The translations under genes and the position numbers were made by a program. Below are positions 27,661 to 35,428 of a stretch of DNA of 64,000 bases, piece after piece; position 1 is the stretch's first letter, and every line of letters starts with the position of its first letter. The DNA lies in the NCBI RefSeq assembly GCF_002795245.1, contig NZ_PGVG01000027.1, forward strand, positions 1-64,000, in the 5' to 3' direction. The stretch comes from Bradyrhizobium forestalis. GTDB taxonomy: Bacteria > Pseudomonadota > Alphaproteobacteria > Rhizobiales > Xanthobacteraceae. A model generated the notes under the pieces. It did no database searches, was not told the origin of the DNA, and saw only the letters and a list, made by a program, of their open reading frames with translations.

Positions 27661-29076
27661 ATGGCCAAGTCGACCCGACCTTCACGCTCCGCGACCCGCA
27701 CCGAGACCGACAGCTTCGGTCCCATCGAAGTCCCAGCCGACCGCTATTGGGGGGCCCAGACCGAGCGCTCGCGGCAGAACTTTCGCATCGGCACCGATCG
27801 CATGCCGATCGCGCTGGTGCATGCGCTCGGCATCGTCAAGCTCGCCGCCGCACAGTCCAACCTCGAGCTCGGCCTGCTCGACCAGCGCCGCGCCAATGCC
27901 ATCATCCGCGCCGCGCGCGAAGTGATCGAGGGCAGACTGGACGACCATTTCCCACTTGTCGTGTGGCAGACCGGCTCGGGCACGCAGAGCAACATGAACC
28001 TCAACGAGGTGATCGCCAACCGCGCCAATGAGCTGCTCGGCGGCGAGCTCGGCGCCAAGAAGCCGGTGCATCCCAACGATCACGTCAACATGAGCCAGTC
28101 GTCGAACGACTCTTTTCCGACCGCGATGCACATCGCGGCGGCAAGCCGCATCAATGCCGATCTCGTCCCTGCCCTCGGCGAGTTGCTGCGCGCGCTGCGC
28201 AAGAAGGAGAAGGAGTTTTCGAAGATCGTCAAGATCGGCCGCACCCATACCCAGGATGCGACGCCGCTGACGCTCGGCCAGGAATTTTCCGGCTATGCCG
28301 CGCAGGTCGAAAGCGGCGTCGCCCGGCTCAAGATCGCGGTGAAGGACCTTTATCCGCTGGCGCAGGGCGGCACCGCCGTCGGCACCGGCCTCAACTCGAA
28401 GCCGCGCTTTGCAAAGCTGTTCGCCAAGCACGTCGCCGGGATCACGAAGCTCCCCTTCACCAGCGCCGCCAACAAATTCGAGGCACTGGCCTCGAACGAT
28501 GCCTATGTGCTGGCGCACGGTGCCATCAATTCGGTCGCGACCGGCCTGTTCAAGATCGCCAACGACATCCGCCTGCTCGGATCGGGCCCGCGTTCTGGGC
28601 TCGGCGAATTGATCCTTCCGGAGAACGAGCCGGGCTCCTCGATCATGCCGGGCAAGGTCAATCCGACGCAGTGCGAGGCGATGACCATGGTGTGCTGCCA
28701 GGTATTCGGCAATCACACCGCGATCACGGTCGCCGGCAGCCAGGGCCATTTCGAGCTCAACGTCTACAAGCCGGTGCTGGCCTACAACATGCTGCACTCG
28801 ATCCGCCTGATGGCGGATGCCGCGCGCTCCTTCACCGAACATTGCGTCAGCGGCATCCGCGCCGACGAAAAGCGCATAAGTGAGCTGATGCAACGCTCGC
28901 TGATGCTGGTGACGGCGCTGGCCCCGAAGATCGGCTATGACAACGCCGCCAAAGTGGCCAAGACGGCCCATGCCAACGGCACCACGCTGAAGGAGGAGGC
29001 GCTGCGGCTCGGCTTCGTCTCGGCCGACGAGTTCGACCGCCTGGTACGCCCCGAGAAGATGACCAGCCCGGGATAA
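27661..29076 (+). CDS. fumC: class II fumarate hydratase
   Basis: 471 residues from ATG 27661; in-frame ATGs at 27649 and 27616 are alternatives without clear ribosome-binding sites. Fumarase/aspartase superfamily, converting fumarate to malate in the TCA cycle without an iron-sulfur cluster. Starts with [20 protein letters not shown], has the substrate loop [29 protein letters not shown], and the family signature [16 protein letters not shown]. Downstream lie DUF4169 and ribbon-helix-helix genes. Confidence 0.96.
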   Translation: MAKSTRPSRSATRTETDSFGPIEVPADRYWGAQTERSRQNFRIGTDRMPIALVHALGIVKLAAAQSNLELGLLDQRRANAIIRAAREVIEGRLDDHFPLVVWQTGSGTQSNMNLNEVIANRANELLGGELGAKKPVHPNDHVNMSQSSNDSFPTAMHIAAASRINADLVPALGELLRALRKKEKEFSKIVKIGRTHTQDATPLTLGQEFSGYAAQVESGVARLKIAVKDLYPLAQGGTAVGTGLNSKPRFAKLFAKHVAGITKLPFTSAANKFEALASNDAYVLAHGAINSVATGLFKIANDIRLLGSGPRSGLGELILPENEPGSSIMPGKVNPTQCEAMTMVCCQVFGNHTAITVAGSQGHFELNVYKPVLAYNMLHSIRLMADAARSFTEHCVSGIRADEKRISELMQRSLMLVTALAPKIGYDNAAKVAKTAHANGTTLKEEALRLGFVSADEFDRLVRPEKMTSPG

Positions 29077-29152
29077 ATTCCGAATTCCGATAGTCATCCG
29101 TAATGATACGGACGCTCGGCGCCCAAAAAATATGCGGCTTTGCGGGCGGGAT

Positions 29153-29166
29153 TTGATTACCGTCAA
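29153..29166. promoter_or_regulatory. candidate FixK/FNR-type box
   Basis: TTGATTACCGTCAA, matching the TTGA-N6-TCAA core of the CRP/FNR-family FixK site used in Bradyrhizobium. It lies 76 bp after fumC and 187 bp before the DUF4169 gene. No promoter elements were confirmed around it. Confidence 0.35.
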
Positions 29167-29352
29167 TGTTGCGGCGGGGCGGCGTGTTACGCAGCTCTTC
29201 CGCCCTCGACGGGCGAAATCATCGTTTGATGGCCCGAGGGGCCGATTGACGAGGACAAGCAAATGGCGATCAAGTCTTGTGGGGCGCAATGCGGCACCCT
29301 GTTTCTGAATGTTTCATCCTGTCTGACGAGGATCGGATGATGGAGACACGGC

Positions 29353-29541
29353 ATGGGGAACGTCATCAACCTGAATCGCTTCAGGAAGCGCGCCGAGCGG
29401 GAAGCCTCGGCGAAGCAGGCGGACGCCAACCGGGCGAAATTCGGTCGCACGAAGGCGGAACGGGCGGCGGAGGAGAAGCGGGCGGACCAGGCCAAGGAGC
29501 ATCTGGACCAGCACCGGATCGATCGCGAGGAGCAGCCATGA
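29353..29541 (+). CDS. DUF4169 family protein
   Basis: 62 residues, highly charged and probably helical (NLNRFRKRAEREASAKQADA ... AAEEKRADQAKEHLDQHRID). Starts MGNVINLNRFRK, the conserved opening of DUF4169. Function unknown. Its TGA overlaps the ATG of the ribbon-helix-helix gene, so the two are translated together. Confidence 0.85.
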   Translation: MGNVINLNRFRKRAEREASAKQADANRAKFGRTKAERAAEEKRADQAKEHLDQHRIDREEQP

Positions 29542-29789
29542 AGTCGCCGGTCGTGAAACGGTCGATCGTCGTCGCCGGTCACAAGACCAGCGTCAGCCTG
29601 GAAGAGGCGTTCTGGAACGGCATGAAGGAAATCTCCGGCTTGCGCAACATGACGTTGTCCGAGCTGGTCGGCGAGATCGACAACAACCGCCAGCAGGGCA
29701 ATCTGTCGTCGGCGATCCGTCTCTTCGTCCTGGACTACTTCAAGAGCCGCGCCATGGCCGCCCAGCCGGACAAGGTCCCGGCCCAATAG
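29538..29789 (+). CDS. ribbon-helix-helix domain protein
   Basis: 83 residues from ATG 29538. Beta strand RSIVVAGHKTSVSLEEAFW followed by two helices (GMKEISGLRNMTLSELVGEI and SSAIRLFVLDYFKSRAM), the RHH_4-type fold. Could bind DNA as a dimer. It is translationally coupled to DUF4169; I recall the two being adjacent in other Hyphomicrobiales. No toxin gene is next to it, so a toxin-antitoxin role is not supported. Confidence 0.85.
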   Translation: MKSPVVKRSIVVAGHKTSVSLEEAFWNGMKEISGLRNMTLSELVGEIDNNRQQGNLSSAIRLFVLDYFKSRAMAAQPDKVPAQ

Positions 29790-29828
29790 CCGTCGGGGGC
29801 GCCCTCGACGGCGCCCCGGCCTCTGCAC

Positions 29829-29845
29829 TTTAAAATCACTCTAAG
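29829..29845. promoter_or_regulatory. candidate Irr-type iron-control element
   Basis: TTTAAAATCACTCTAAG matches 11 of 14 fixed positions of the ICE pattern TTTAGAA-N3-TTCTAAA and lies about 60 bp before feoA. Iron control of feoAB in Bradyrhizobium makes this plausible; the match is imperfect. Confidence 0.35.
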
Positions 29846-29904
29846 ATGCAGCTTCGGCGGCCGCGCGCGCTTGACCTCAATGCCCTGCGTTGAAAATACA
29901 GGGC

Positions 29905-30180
29905 ATGACCGACACCACTGACACGCGTTCGCACATGCCGCTGGGTCTGGCCCAGCGGGGCTATACCGGCGTCATCCAGCACCTCGCCGCCAAGCAGGCG
30001 GGCTCGGCGCTCTCGGACGTCGAGCTCGAGAGCCGCCTGATCGAACTCGGCTTCGTCGAGGGCGCCCGGGTCGAGGTCCTGCATGAGGGGCTGGTCGGGC
30101 GCGACCCGATCGCCGTGCGGGTCGACAGCATCACCATCGCGGTCCGCCGTCGCGAAGCCATGGCCATCATCGTCGCTTAG
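29905..30180 (+). CDS. feoA: ferrous iron transport protein A
   Basis: 91 residues from ATG 29905; an upstream TTG at 29890 is less likely. SH3-like FeoA domain: LGLAQRGYTGVIQHLAAKQA, LIELGFVEGARVEVLHEG, DPIAVRVDSITIAVRRREA. Cytosolic partner needed for FeoB-mediated Fe2+ uptake. feoB follows 49 bp downstream. Confidence 0.9.
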   Translation: MTDTTDTRSHMPLGLAQRGYTGVIQHLAAKQAGSALSDVELESRLIELGFVEGARVEVLHEGLVGRDPIAVRVDSITIAVRRREAMAIIVA

Positions 30181-30229
30181 ATTGCGACGGGACGCCTCAT
30201 TACAAGCCGCTTGCCGGGCTCTTGATCAC

Positions 30230-32101
30230 ATGGAATTACCCCTGCTGCATCTCGCCCTGGTGGGCACGCCAAACAGCGGCAAGACCTCGCTGTTCAACGC
30301 CCTGACCGGCAGCCGGCAGAAGGTCGCGAACTATCCCGGCGTCACCGTCGAGCGCAAGGAAGGCTTCTTCGTCACCCCGTTGGGACGCCAGGTCTCGGTG
30401 GTCGACCTGCCCGGCACCTATTCGCTGCGCGGCCGCAGCCCGGACGAGGAGATCACCCGCGACTTCGTGCTCGGCAAGGCCACCGGCGAGATCGTGCCAG
30501 ATCTCGTGCTGTGCGTGGCCGATTCCACCAATCTGCGCCTGACCATCCGCCTGCTGCTCGAGCTCAAGCGCACCGGACGGCCGATGATCCTCGTGCTCAA
30601 CATGTTCGACATCGCGAGCCGCCGCGGCATCACTGTCGACGTCGTGCGGCTCGCCAAGGAGCTCGGCGTGCCCGTGGTCACCTCGATCGCGGTGCGCAAG
30701 GGCGGCACAGCCGACCTGCTGGCGCTGACCGACGAGATCTCGGCCAAGCTCGCCACTGAGCCGCAGGAGAACAGCTGGCGCGCGCTCAGCGTCAGCGAGC
30801 TGCGCTCCACCCAGCGCGAGGCCGACCGCATCATCGCCGATTGCGTCAGCCTGCCTGCTAGACCCGACACCTGGACCGCGCGGATCGACGCCGTGGTGCT
30901 GCATCCCGTCGGCGGCCTGATCGTGCTGGCGCTGATCCTGTTCTTCATGTTCCAGGCGGTGTTCGCCTGGGCGCAGCCGCTGATGGATCTCCTCAAGTCC
31001 GGCTTCGATGCGCTCGGCGAGTTCGTGCATGCCACCCTGCCCGAGGGCCTCTTCCAGAGCTTCCTTCAGGACGGCGCGATCTCGGGCGTCGGCAGCGTCA
31101 TCGTGTTCCTGCCGCAGATCATCATCATCTTCCTGTTCATCCTGCTCCTGGAAGATTTCGGCTACATGGCCCGCGCCGCGTTCCTGATGGACCGCATCAT
31201 GGGCGGCGCCGGCCTGCACGGCCGCGCCTTCATTCCGCTGCTGTCGAGCTTTGCCTGCGCCATTCCCGGCATCATGGCGACACGCGTCATCGACAACAAG
31301 CGCGACCGGCTGACCACGATCCTGATCTCGCCGCTGATGACCTGCTCGGCGCGCATTCCGGTCTATACGCTGATCATCTCCGCCTTCATTCCCGCGAAGG
31401 ACGTCTGGGGCTTCATCAACCTCCAGGGCCTCGTGATGTTCGGCCTTTATGCGGCCGGCATCGCCAGCGCGCTCGCCGTCTCGTTCGTGATCAAGTTCTT
31501 CATGATCCGCGACTATGCGCCGGCCCCCTTCATGCTGGAGCTGCCGGACTACAAGATGCCGCGGCTGAAATCGATCGTGATCGGCATCTACACCCGCGCC
31601 AAGATGTTCCTGGTGCGCGCCGGCACCACGATCTTCTCGATGATGGTGCTGATCTGGTTCCTGGCCTCGTTCCCGCAGCCGCCGGCGGGCGCGACCGAGC
31701 CGGCCATCGACTTCAGCCTGGCCGCGATGATCGGCAAGGCGCTGGCGCCGCTGCTCGCGCCTGTCGGATTCAACTGGCAGATCGCGGTCGCGCTGATCCC
31801 CGGCATGGCAGCCCGCGAGGTCGCAGTCGCAGCCCTCGGCACCGTCTATGCAATCGAAGGCGGCAAGGAAGCGGCCGAGCAGATCGGCCAGGTGCTGGCG
31901 ACGAAATGGTCACTCGCAACCGCGCTGTCGATGCTGGCCTGGTACATCTTCGCCCCGCAATGCGCCTCGACGCTCGCCGTGATCCGGCGCGAGACCGGAA
32001 GCTGGGCCTGGATGGGCGTGACCTTCACCTACATGCTGGTGCTGGCCTATGCGGCGAGCTTCGTGACGTACAACGTCGCATTGGCGCTGGGGGCCGGCTG
32101 A
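30230..32101 (+). CDS. feoB: ferrous iron transporter B (GTPase permease)
   Basis: 623 residues from ATG 30230. N-terminal G domain with G1 GTPNSGKTS, G2/G3 NYPGVTVERKEG and DLPGTYSL, and G4 NMFD in place of the more usual NMVD/NKxD. A helical GDI-like region follows, then a membrane domain with two Gate motifs (SSFACAIPGIMATR and ALIPGMAAREVAVAAL) holding the Cys and backbone sites for Fe2+. Shorter than E. coli FeoB (773). Inner-membrane Fe2+ importer with feoA. Confidence 0.95.
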   Translation: MELPLLHLALVGTPNSGKTSLFNALTGSRQKVANYPGVTVERKEGFFVTPLGRQVSVVDLPGTYSLRGRSPDEEITRDFVLGKATGEIVPDLVLCVADSTNLRLTIRLLLELKRTGRPMILVLNMFDIASRRGITVDVVRLAKELGVPVVTSIAVRKGGTADLLALTDEISAKLATEPQENSWRALSVSELRSTQREADRIIADCVSLPARPDTWTARIDAVVLHPVGGLIVLALILFFMFQAVFAWAQPLMDLLKSGFDALGEFVHATLPEGLFQSFLQDGAISGVGSVIVFLPQIIIIFLFILLLEDFGYMARAAFLMDRIMGGAGLHGRAFIPLLSSFACAIPGIMATRVIDNKRDRLTTILISPLMTCSARIPVYTLIISAFIPAKDVWGFINLQGLVMFGLYAAGIASALAVSFVIKFFMIRDYAPAPFMLELPDYKMPRLKSIVIGIYTRAKMFLVRAGTTIFSMMVLIWFLASFPQPPAGATEPAIDFSLAAMIGKALAPLLAPVGFNWQIAVALIPGMAAREVAVAALGTVYAIEGGKEAAEQIGQVLATKWSLATALSMLAWYIFAPQCASTLAVIRRETGSWAWMGVTFTYMLVLAYAASFVTYNVALALGAG

Positions 32102-32118
32102 GGCCCCTCCACAACAAA

Positions 32119-32270
32119 ACTGCGAAAACAACCCCATGCACAGTAGACGGGGGCTGTGAAATCAATGGCTTACGGGTGGACTAACAACACCCGACCACCG
32201 TCGCCCAAATTGCGCTTCGCTCCGGGCTACGGACTGCCCCGGTTGCACCGTCGGGCAAAACAGGGGCATG
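32119..32270. repeat. probable dispersed intergenic repeat
   Basis: Non-coding stretch after feoB (begins AAACAACCCCATGCACAGTA) whose sequence I recall as recurring between genes of Bradyrhizobium genomes. No internal reading frame resembles a protein. Assignment rests on memory of the motif. Confidence 0.35.
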
Positions 32271-32332
32271 ATGCCATCGTCGGCTTTCAACGCCACCGAG
32301 ATCGCGACCACCCAAAATCGCCATCAGCATCC

Positions 32333-32542
32333 ATGGATCGCTTCAGCACTGAAAGGCTGATCGCCGAGCGACTGCACGCAGATCACCTCTCCGACCTCGT
32401 CGCGCTGCATCTCGATGCCGAGGTGTCACGTTATCTCGGCGGGGTGCGCTCGGCAGCGAAAACCCGTCACGCTTCGACAGGGGCAGCAATGAATGATGGG
32501 TTTCGCAAGAGCTCTACCCATCCTACAGGCTATCTGCGCTGA
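32333..32542 (+). pseudogene. GNAT acetyltransferase, truncated N-terminal fragment
   Basis: Starts MDRFSTERLIAERLHADHLS and continues DLVALHLDAEVSRYLGGVRS, the first strand and helix of a GNAT enzyme. After about 45 residues the similarity ends in repeat-like sequence containing a short inverted sequence (ATGGGTTTCGC / GAGCTCTACCCAT). The acetyl-CoA loop is absent, so it cannot be functional. Confidence 0.55.
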
Positions 32543-32557
32543 CCGGGCGCGGCGGAC

Positions 32558-32929
32558 TCATGGCTCCATCGTGTAGGAGCGCCCGGGTTCGAGCACGTAG
32601 ATGGTCAGAAAACGGAGCGGTCGTTCCGGGTCACAATTGCGAAACAGGGTGTGCGGAACATCCGCCCGGTCCTGCAACGTCTCGCCGGCCCGGTATTGCC
32701 GCGGTTCGTCGCTGCCATAGGCGGATTCGGCAACGCCTTCGACGATGTAGATCGCCCCCGCAACGGGATGCCGGTGAAGCGGCGCGACGCCACCCGGCGG
32801 ATAGGTGACCTCGACGACCATCAGCTCCTGCTGACGGCCGGGCAATGGGAGACGTTCGAGAACACTGCGTGTGACACCGGCAAACCCGGCCTGCTGAGCG
32901 CTTGCCTGACCGTCGATCCGTTCATTCAT
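32558..32929 (-). CDS. cupin-domain protein
   Basis: 123 residues from ATG 32929. Single cupin_2 barrel: YPPGGVAPLHRHPVAGAIYIVEG supplies two His metal ligands and the conserved Gly, and motif 2 includes ADVPHTLFRN. Probably binds a divalent metal; enzyme or sensor role unknown. Monocistronic. Confidence 0.8.
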   Translation of the reverse strand: MNERIDGQASAQQAGFAGVTRSVLERLPLPGRQQELMVVEVTYPPGGVAPLHRHPVAGAIYIVEGVAESAYGSDEPRQYRAGETLQDRADVPHTLFRNCDPERPLRFLTIYVLEPGRSYTMEP

Positions 32930-33253
32930 GGAGCATCTGTCTCGTTCGAGAGTCTTGGGCCGCCGCGCCGGATCGCGGTGAATGACAATTGGAAATCCGG
33001 GCACAACGCGACAAGGTTGAAGGCCGAACCGCTCGCACAGCATTCCGCCTCATATGCGACAGCCCGTTCAAAGCCTCGTGTCGTGGTCCCTGGAACAGGG
33101 GACGCGCCTTGGCGCAGTTCCATCGAGCGGTTTCGATGAAGCACTTGAACGCAACTGACCTGAACATTCGTTCAAGAAAGTTTCGTCCCTGTTCCTGCAA
33201 CGGGCAATGGCGGCAGCTGTTGACCAGGGGACGTGCAAACCAAGGAGGAACAG
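32930..33253. other. intergenic region between cupin and small secreted protein genes
   Basis: 324 bases with no convincing gene on either strand. It must hold the divergent promoters of the cupin gene and of the gene at 33254. A good ribosome-binding site (AAGGAGG) lies at its right end. Confidence 0.5.
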
Positions 33254-33487
33254 ATGAACAAGCTCACTTGCGCTCTTGCGGCGGCAGCGATGCTCGCAAT
33301 CGGTACTCCTGCCATCGCCAACGCGGCCGGCTTCGGCGTCTATGTCGGCGGCGACAGGGATTATTATTACGGGCCCCGCGCGCGCATCTACGAGCATGAC
33401 CGCGGCTGGCACCGTGGCTGGTACCATCACGACCGCGACTACGACCGCGGCGTCGTGATCCGTCGTTATCACTATTGGGACGATTAG
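33254..33487 (+). CDS. small secreted Tyr/His/Arg-rich protein
   Basis: 77 residues from ATG 33254 with AAGGAGG 6-7 bases upstream. Signal peptide MNKLTCALAAAAMLAIGTPA, cleavage near ANAA. The mature part is rich in Tyr, His, Arg and Asp (DRDYYYGPRARIYEHD, RGWYHHDRDYDRG). No family assigned; similar short periplasmic proteins are common in Bradyrhizobium. A terminator hairpin follows. Confidence 0.75.
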   Translation: MNKLTCALAAAAMLAIGTPAIANAAGFGVYVGGDRDYYYGPRARIYEHDRGWHRGWYHHDRDYDRGVVIRRYHYWDD

Positions 33488-33511
33488 TGCGAGCCAGCAC
33501 GATCGAACAAG

Positions 33512-33542
33512 GAGGCCTCGCTTCGGCGGGGCCTTTTGTGTT
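33512..33542 (+). terminator. intrinsic terminator of the small secreted protein gene
   Basis: Stem GGCCTCGC / GCGGGGCC with a TTCG tetraloop, followed by TTTTGTGTTTTG. About 27 bases after the stop codon. Confidence 0.75.
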
Positions 33543-33563
33543 TTGCATTTGGACGCAAAGGAA

Positions 33564-33588
33564 GAGGCCGCCCAGCGAGGCGGCCTCT
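33564..33588. terminator. hairpin at the 3' side of the leftward gene 33680-33919
   Basis: Stem GAGGCCGCC / GGCGGCCTC around CAGCGAG. On the minus strand it is followed by TTCCTTTG. Probably ends the leftward transcript of DUF2336 and the small gene after it. A repeat-like segment (GGATTGCTTCGCTACGCTCG) lies at 33615-33634. Confidence 0.5.
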
Positions 33589-33679
33589 GTGGCCGACGTC
33601 TGCTGAAGGACTCTGGATTGCTTCGCTACGCTCGCAATGACGTCGTGGAAGCAGCCGCTACGGATGCTCCGATCCAGTC

Positions 33680-33919
33680 TTACCTGAAATAGCCCAACAC
33701 AAGATCCACATCCGCGCTGCGCGCCACCGTGCCGTTCAGCTCGGCGTCGATGACGCGGCGGCAGGCCTCGATCGCGGCGTGGTCGCCGAGATCGTTGGCG
33801 GCTTCGAGCACGAGCCAGGCGACGTCGACCGAGGCCTTGTCCGGCGCACCGCCGCCGAGATCGGCGGCCGGCGACTTGTTGATCTTCTTGCGAACCGCGG
33901 TGCCGAATTGAGGCAACAT
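33680..33919 (-). CDS. small conserved-type hypothetical protein
   Basis: 79 residues from ATG 33919. MLPQFGTAVRKKINKSPAA leads into a helical segment DVAWLVLEAANDLGDHAAIE and ends LVLGYFR. No family recognised. It follows the DUF2336 gene by 31 bp in the same direction and is likely co-transcribed. Confidence 0.65.
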   Translation of the reverse strand: MLPQFGTAVRKKINKSPAADLGGGAPDKASVDVAWLVLEAANDLGDHAAIEACRRVIDAELNGTVARSADVDLVLGYFR

Positions 33920-33950
33920 TGCAGATACTCCCCTCTCCTCAGTGTACTTG

Positions 33951-35072
33951 TCAGTGTACTTGGAGCTCGGGCTGACGACCCGCCGCATCGGCGCCCGTGC
34001 CGGTCTTGCGCGACTGGTAGAACTTCAAGATGCTGCGCGAGGTCTCGATCTTGAGCCGGCCGAACTCGCGCTCGTTGTCCTGGAGGTCGCGTGCGGTGAT
34101 CAGATGATCCTTGGCGCCGAGGAACAGGAGCGACATCGTCGTGTCCCAGGAGAAGTCGAGCGCCTTGCACAAGACCAGGATCATCTCGCGATTGCGGTCC
34201 ATCAGCGCGCGCTCGATCACGTCGACAGGCAGTGACGAGAGCAGCGACAGGCCGATCTGCACCTCGTCGAAGCGGTGCTGGCGCGCATAGTTCGAGATCG
34301 AGTCCTGATTGAGGTTGCCCTGCCGGTACTGCGTCGTGACCACGCGCTTGGCGACGAAATAGCTGCGCGAGGACGGGCCGAACTTGGACTGGAGATCGCC
34401 GGTGACCTCGGTCACCGAGCTCTGGATCTGCGCCATCATCTCGGGCCGCTCGGTCTCGAGACGGCGGCGGACGTCTTCCGACGCCTTCGAAATGAGCTGC
34501 TGGAAGATGTGGCGCGGCACGTCCTTGCGCAGGCCAAGCTGTTCAGCGAGGATCGAATCGCCCTCGGCGCGGCGAACCATGTGCAACAGGCCCGATCCGG
34601 AGAAGCGCGCCCCCTCGTTCTTGGCGACCGACGTCACGACCTCCTGGTTGCCGCGCTTGACCAGCACGTCGGTCACGGCTTCGCCGAGCGACTGGCGCTG
34701 GGAAATCGCGAGCAGATGCGCCTGGCCCTTGGTCATGGCGCTCTCGACCAGCATCTTCTCGTCAATGCGATTGGAGTTGCGCAGCACGGGACCTGCGACC
34801 TCGATCTCGTCGTCGAGGGCGAGCTTTTCGATGACGTTGAGCGGGGCGTGATCGCACGCCGACATGACTTCGGAGAGCTGCGCGCGCGCAGCAACCTCGA
34901 TCTCGTCGGCGAGCCGGCCGATGACCTCGCCGAACATGCTGATCTCATCGTCGCTGTAGCGGCCGGTGATCAGGATATCGGTCGCATGCCACAACGCCTT
35001 CGCCCTGCTTTCGTCCGAGCCGCGCGCGATCGCGTCGTCCAGATCCTGTAGAAGCGATTTCGCCCCGTTCAT
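33951..35072 (-). CDS. DUF2336 domain protein
   Basis: 373 residues from ATG 35072; a GTG three codons upstream (35081) is also possible. Entirely helical, HEAT-like, with the DUF2336 features ALWHATDILITGRYSDDEIS near the N-terminus and DVLVKRGNQEVVTSVAKNEG in the middle. DUF2336 proteins are common in alphaproteobacteria, often near motility or signalling genes, but function is unknown. Cytosolic; no enzyme motif seen. Confidence 0.88.
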   Translation of the reverse strand: MNGAKSLLQDLDDAIARGSDESRAKALWHATDILITGRYSDDEISMFGEVIGRLADEIEVAARAQLSEVMSACDHAPLNVIEKLALDDEIEVAGPVLRNSNRIDEKMLVESAMTKGQAHLLAISQRQSLGEAVTDVLVKRGNQEVVTSVAKNEGARFSGSGLLHMVRRAEGDSILAEQLGLRKDVPRHIFQQLISKASEDVRRRLETERPEMMAQIQSSVTEVTGDLQSKFGPSSRSYFVAKRVVTTQYRQGNLNQDSISNYARQHRFDEVQIGLSLLSSLPVDVIERALMDRNREMILVLCKALDFSWDTTMSLLFLGAKDHLITARDLQDNEREFGRLKIETSRSILKFYQSRKTGTGADAAGRQPELQVH

Positions 35073-35267
35073 CTCGATCACCCCAGTTCTTGGTAGCCCT
35101 TTGGCGCGCCGTCCCGCCGCTCGCGGCGCGACGCCGAATTCCTCTGGGAACCGACGCTAGAGATGAAACGCGAGAATTCAGTAAAATCGGCAAATCAGTT
35201 TTGCCGGGCAAAATTCATTCAAATGCGAGGGAATGGATTTACCGATGGAGAAGGAGGAAGGTGCGCT

Positions 35268-35388
35268 CCCTCTCCCGCTTGCGGGAGAGGGTTGGGGAGA
35301 GGGTGTCTCCGCACCGGGATAATCTCCAAGCGGAGAGAACCCTCACCCGCGCCTTCGGCGCGACCTCTCCCGCAAGCGGGAGAGGTAA
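35268..35388. repeat. long palindromic intergenic repeat
   Basis: Outer arms CTCTCCCGCTTGCGGGAGAG and the same palindrome again at the right end, with CCCTCACCCGCGCCTTCGGC between. Each arm is itself a hairpin, so the element can fold into a multi-stem structure. This form is a familiar Bradyrhizobium intergenic repeat. It lies between the DUF2336 gene start and the AsmA-like gene end. Confidence 0.65.
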
Positions 35389-35428
35389 GAGGAGCCCGCG
35401 GCTCAAGCTCGCTTAACTCACGTCGTTC

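Noticed and set aside
29353-29789. DUF4169/ribbon-helix-helix pair as a toxin-antitoxin system
   Set aside because: The RHH protein could be an antitoxin by fold, but DUF4169 has no toxin features, and I recall the pair as conserved beside fumC.
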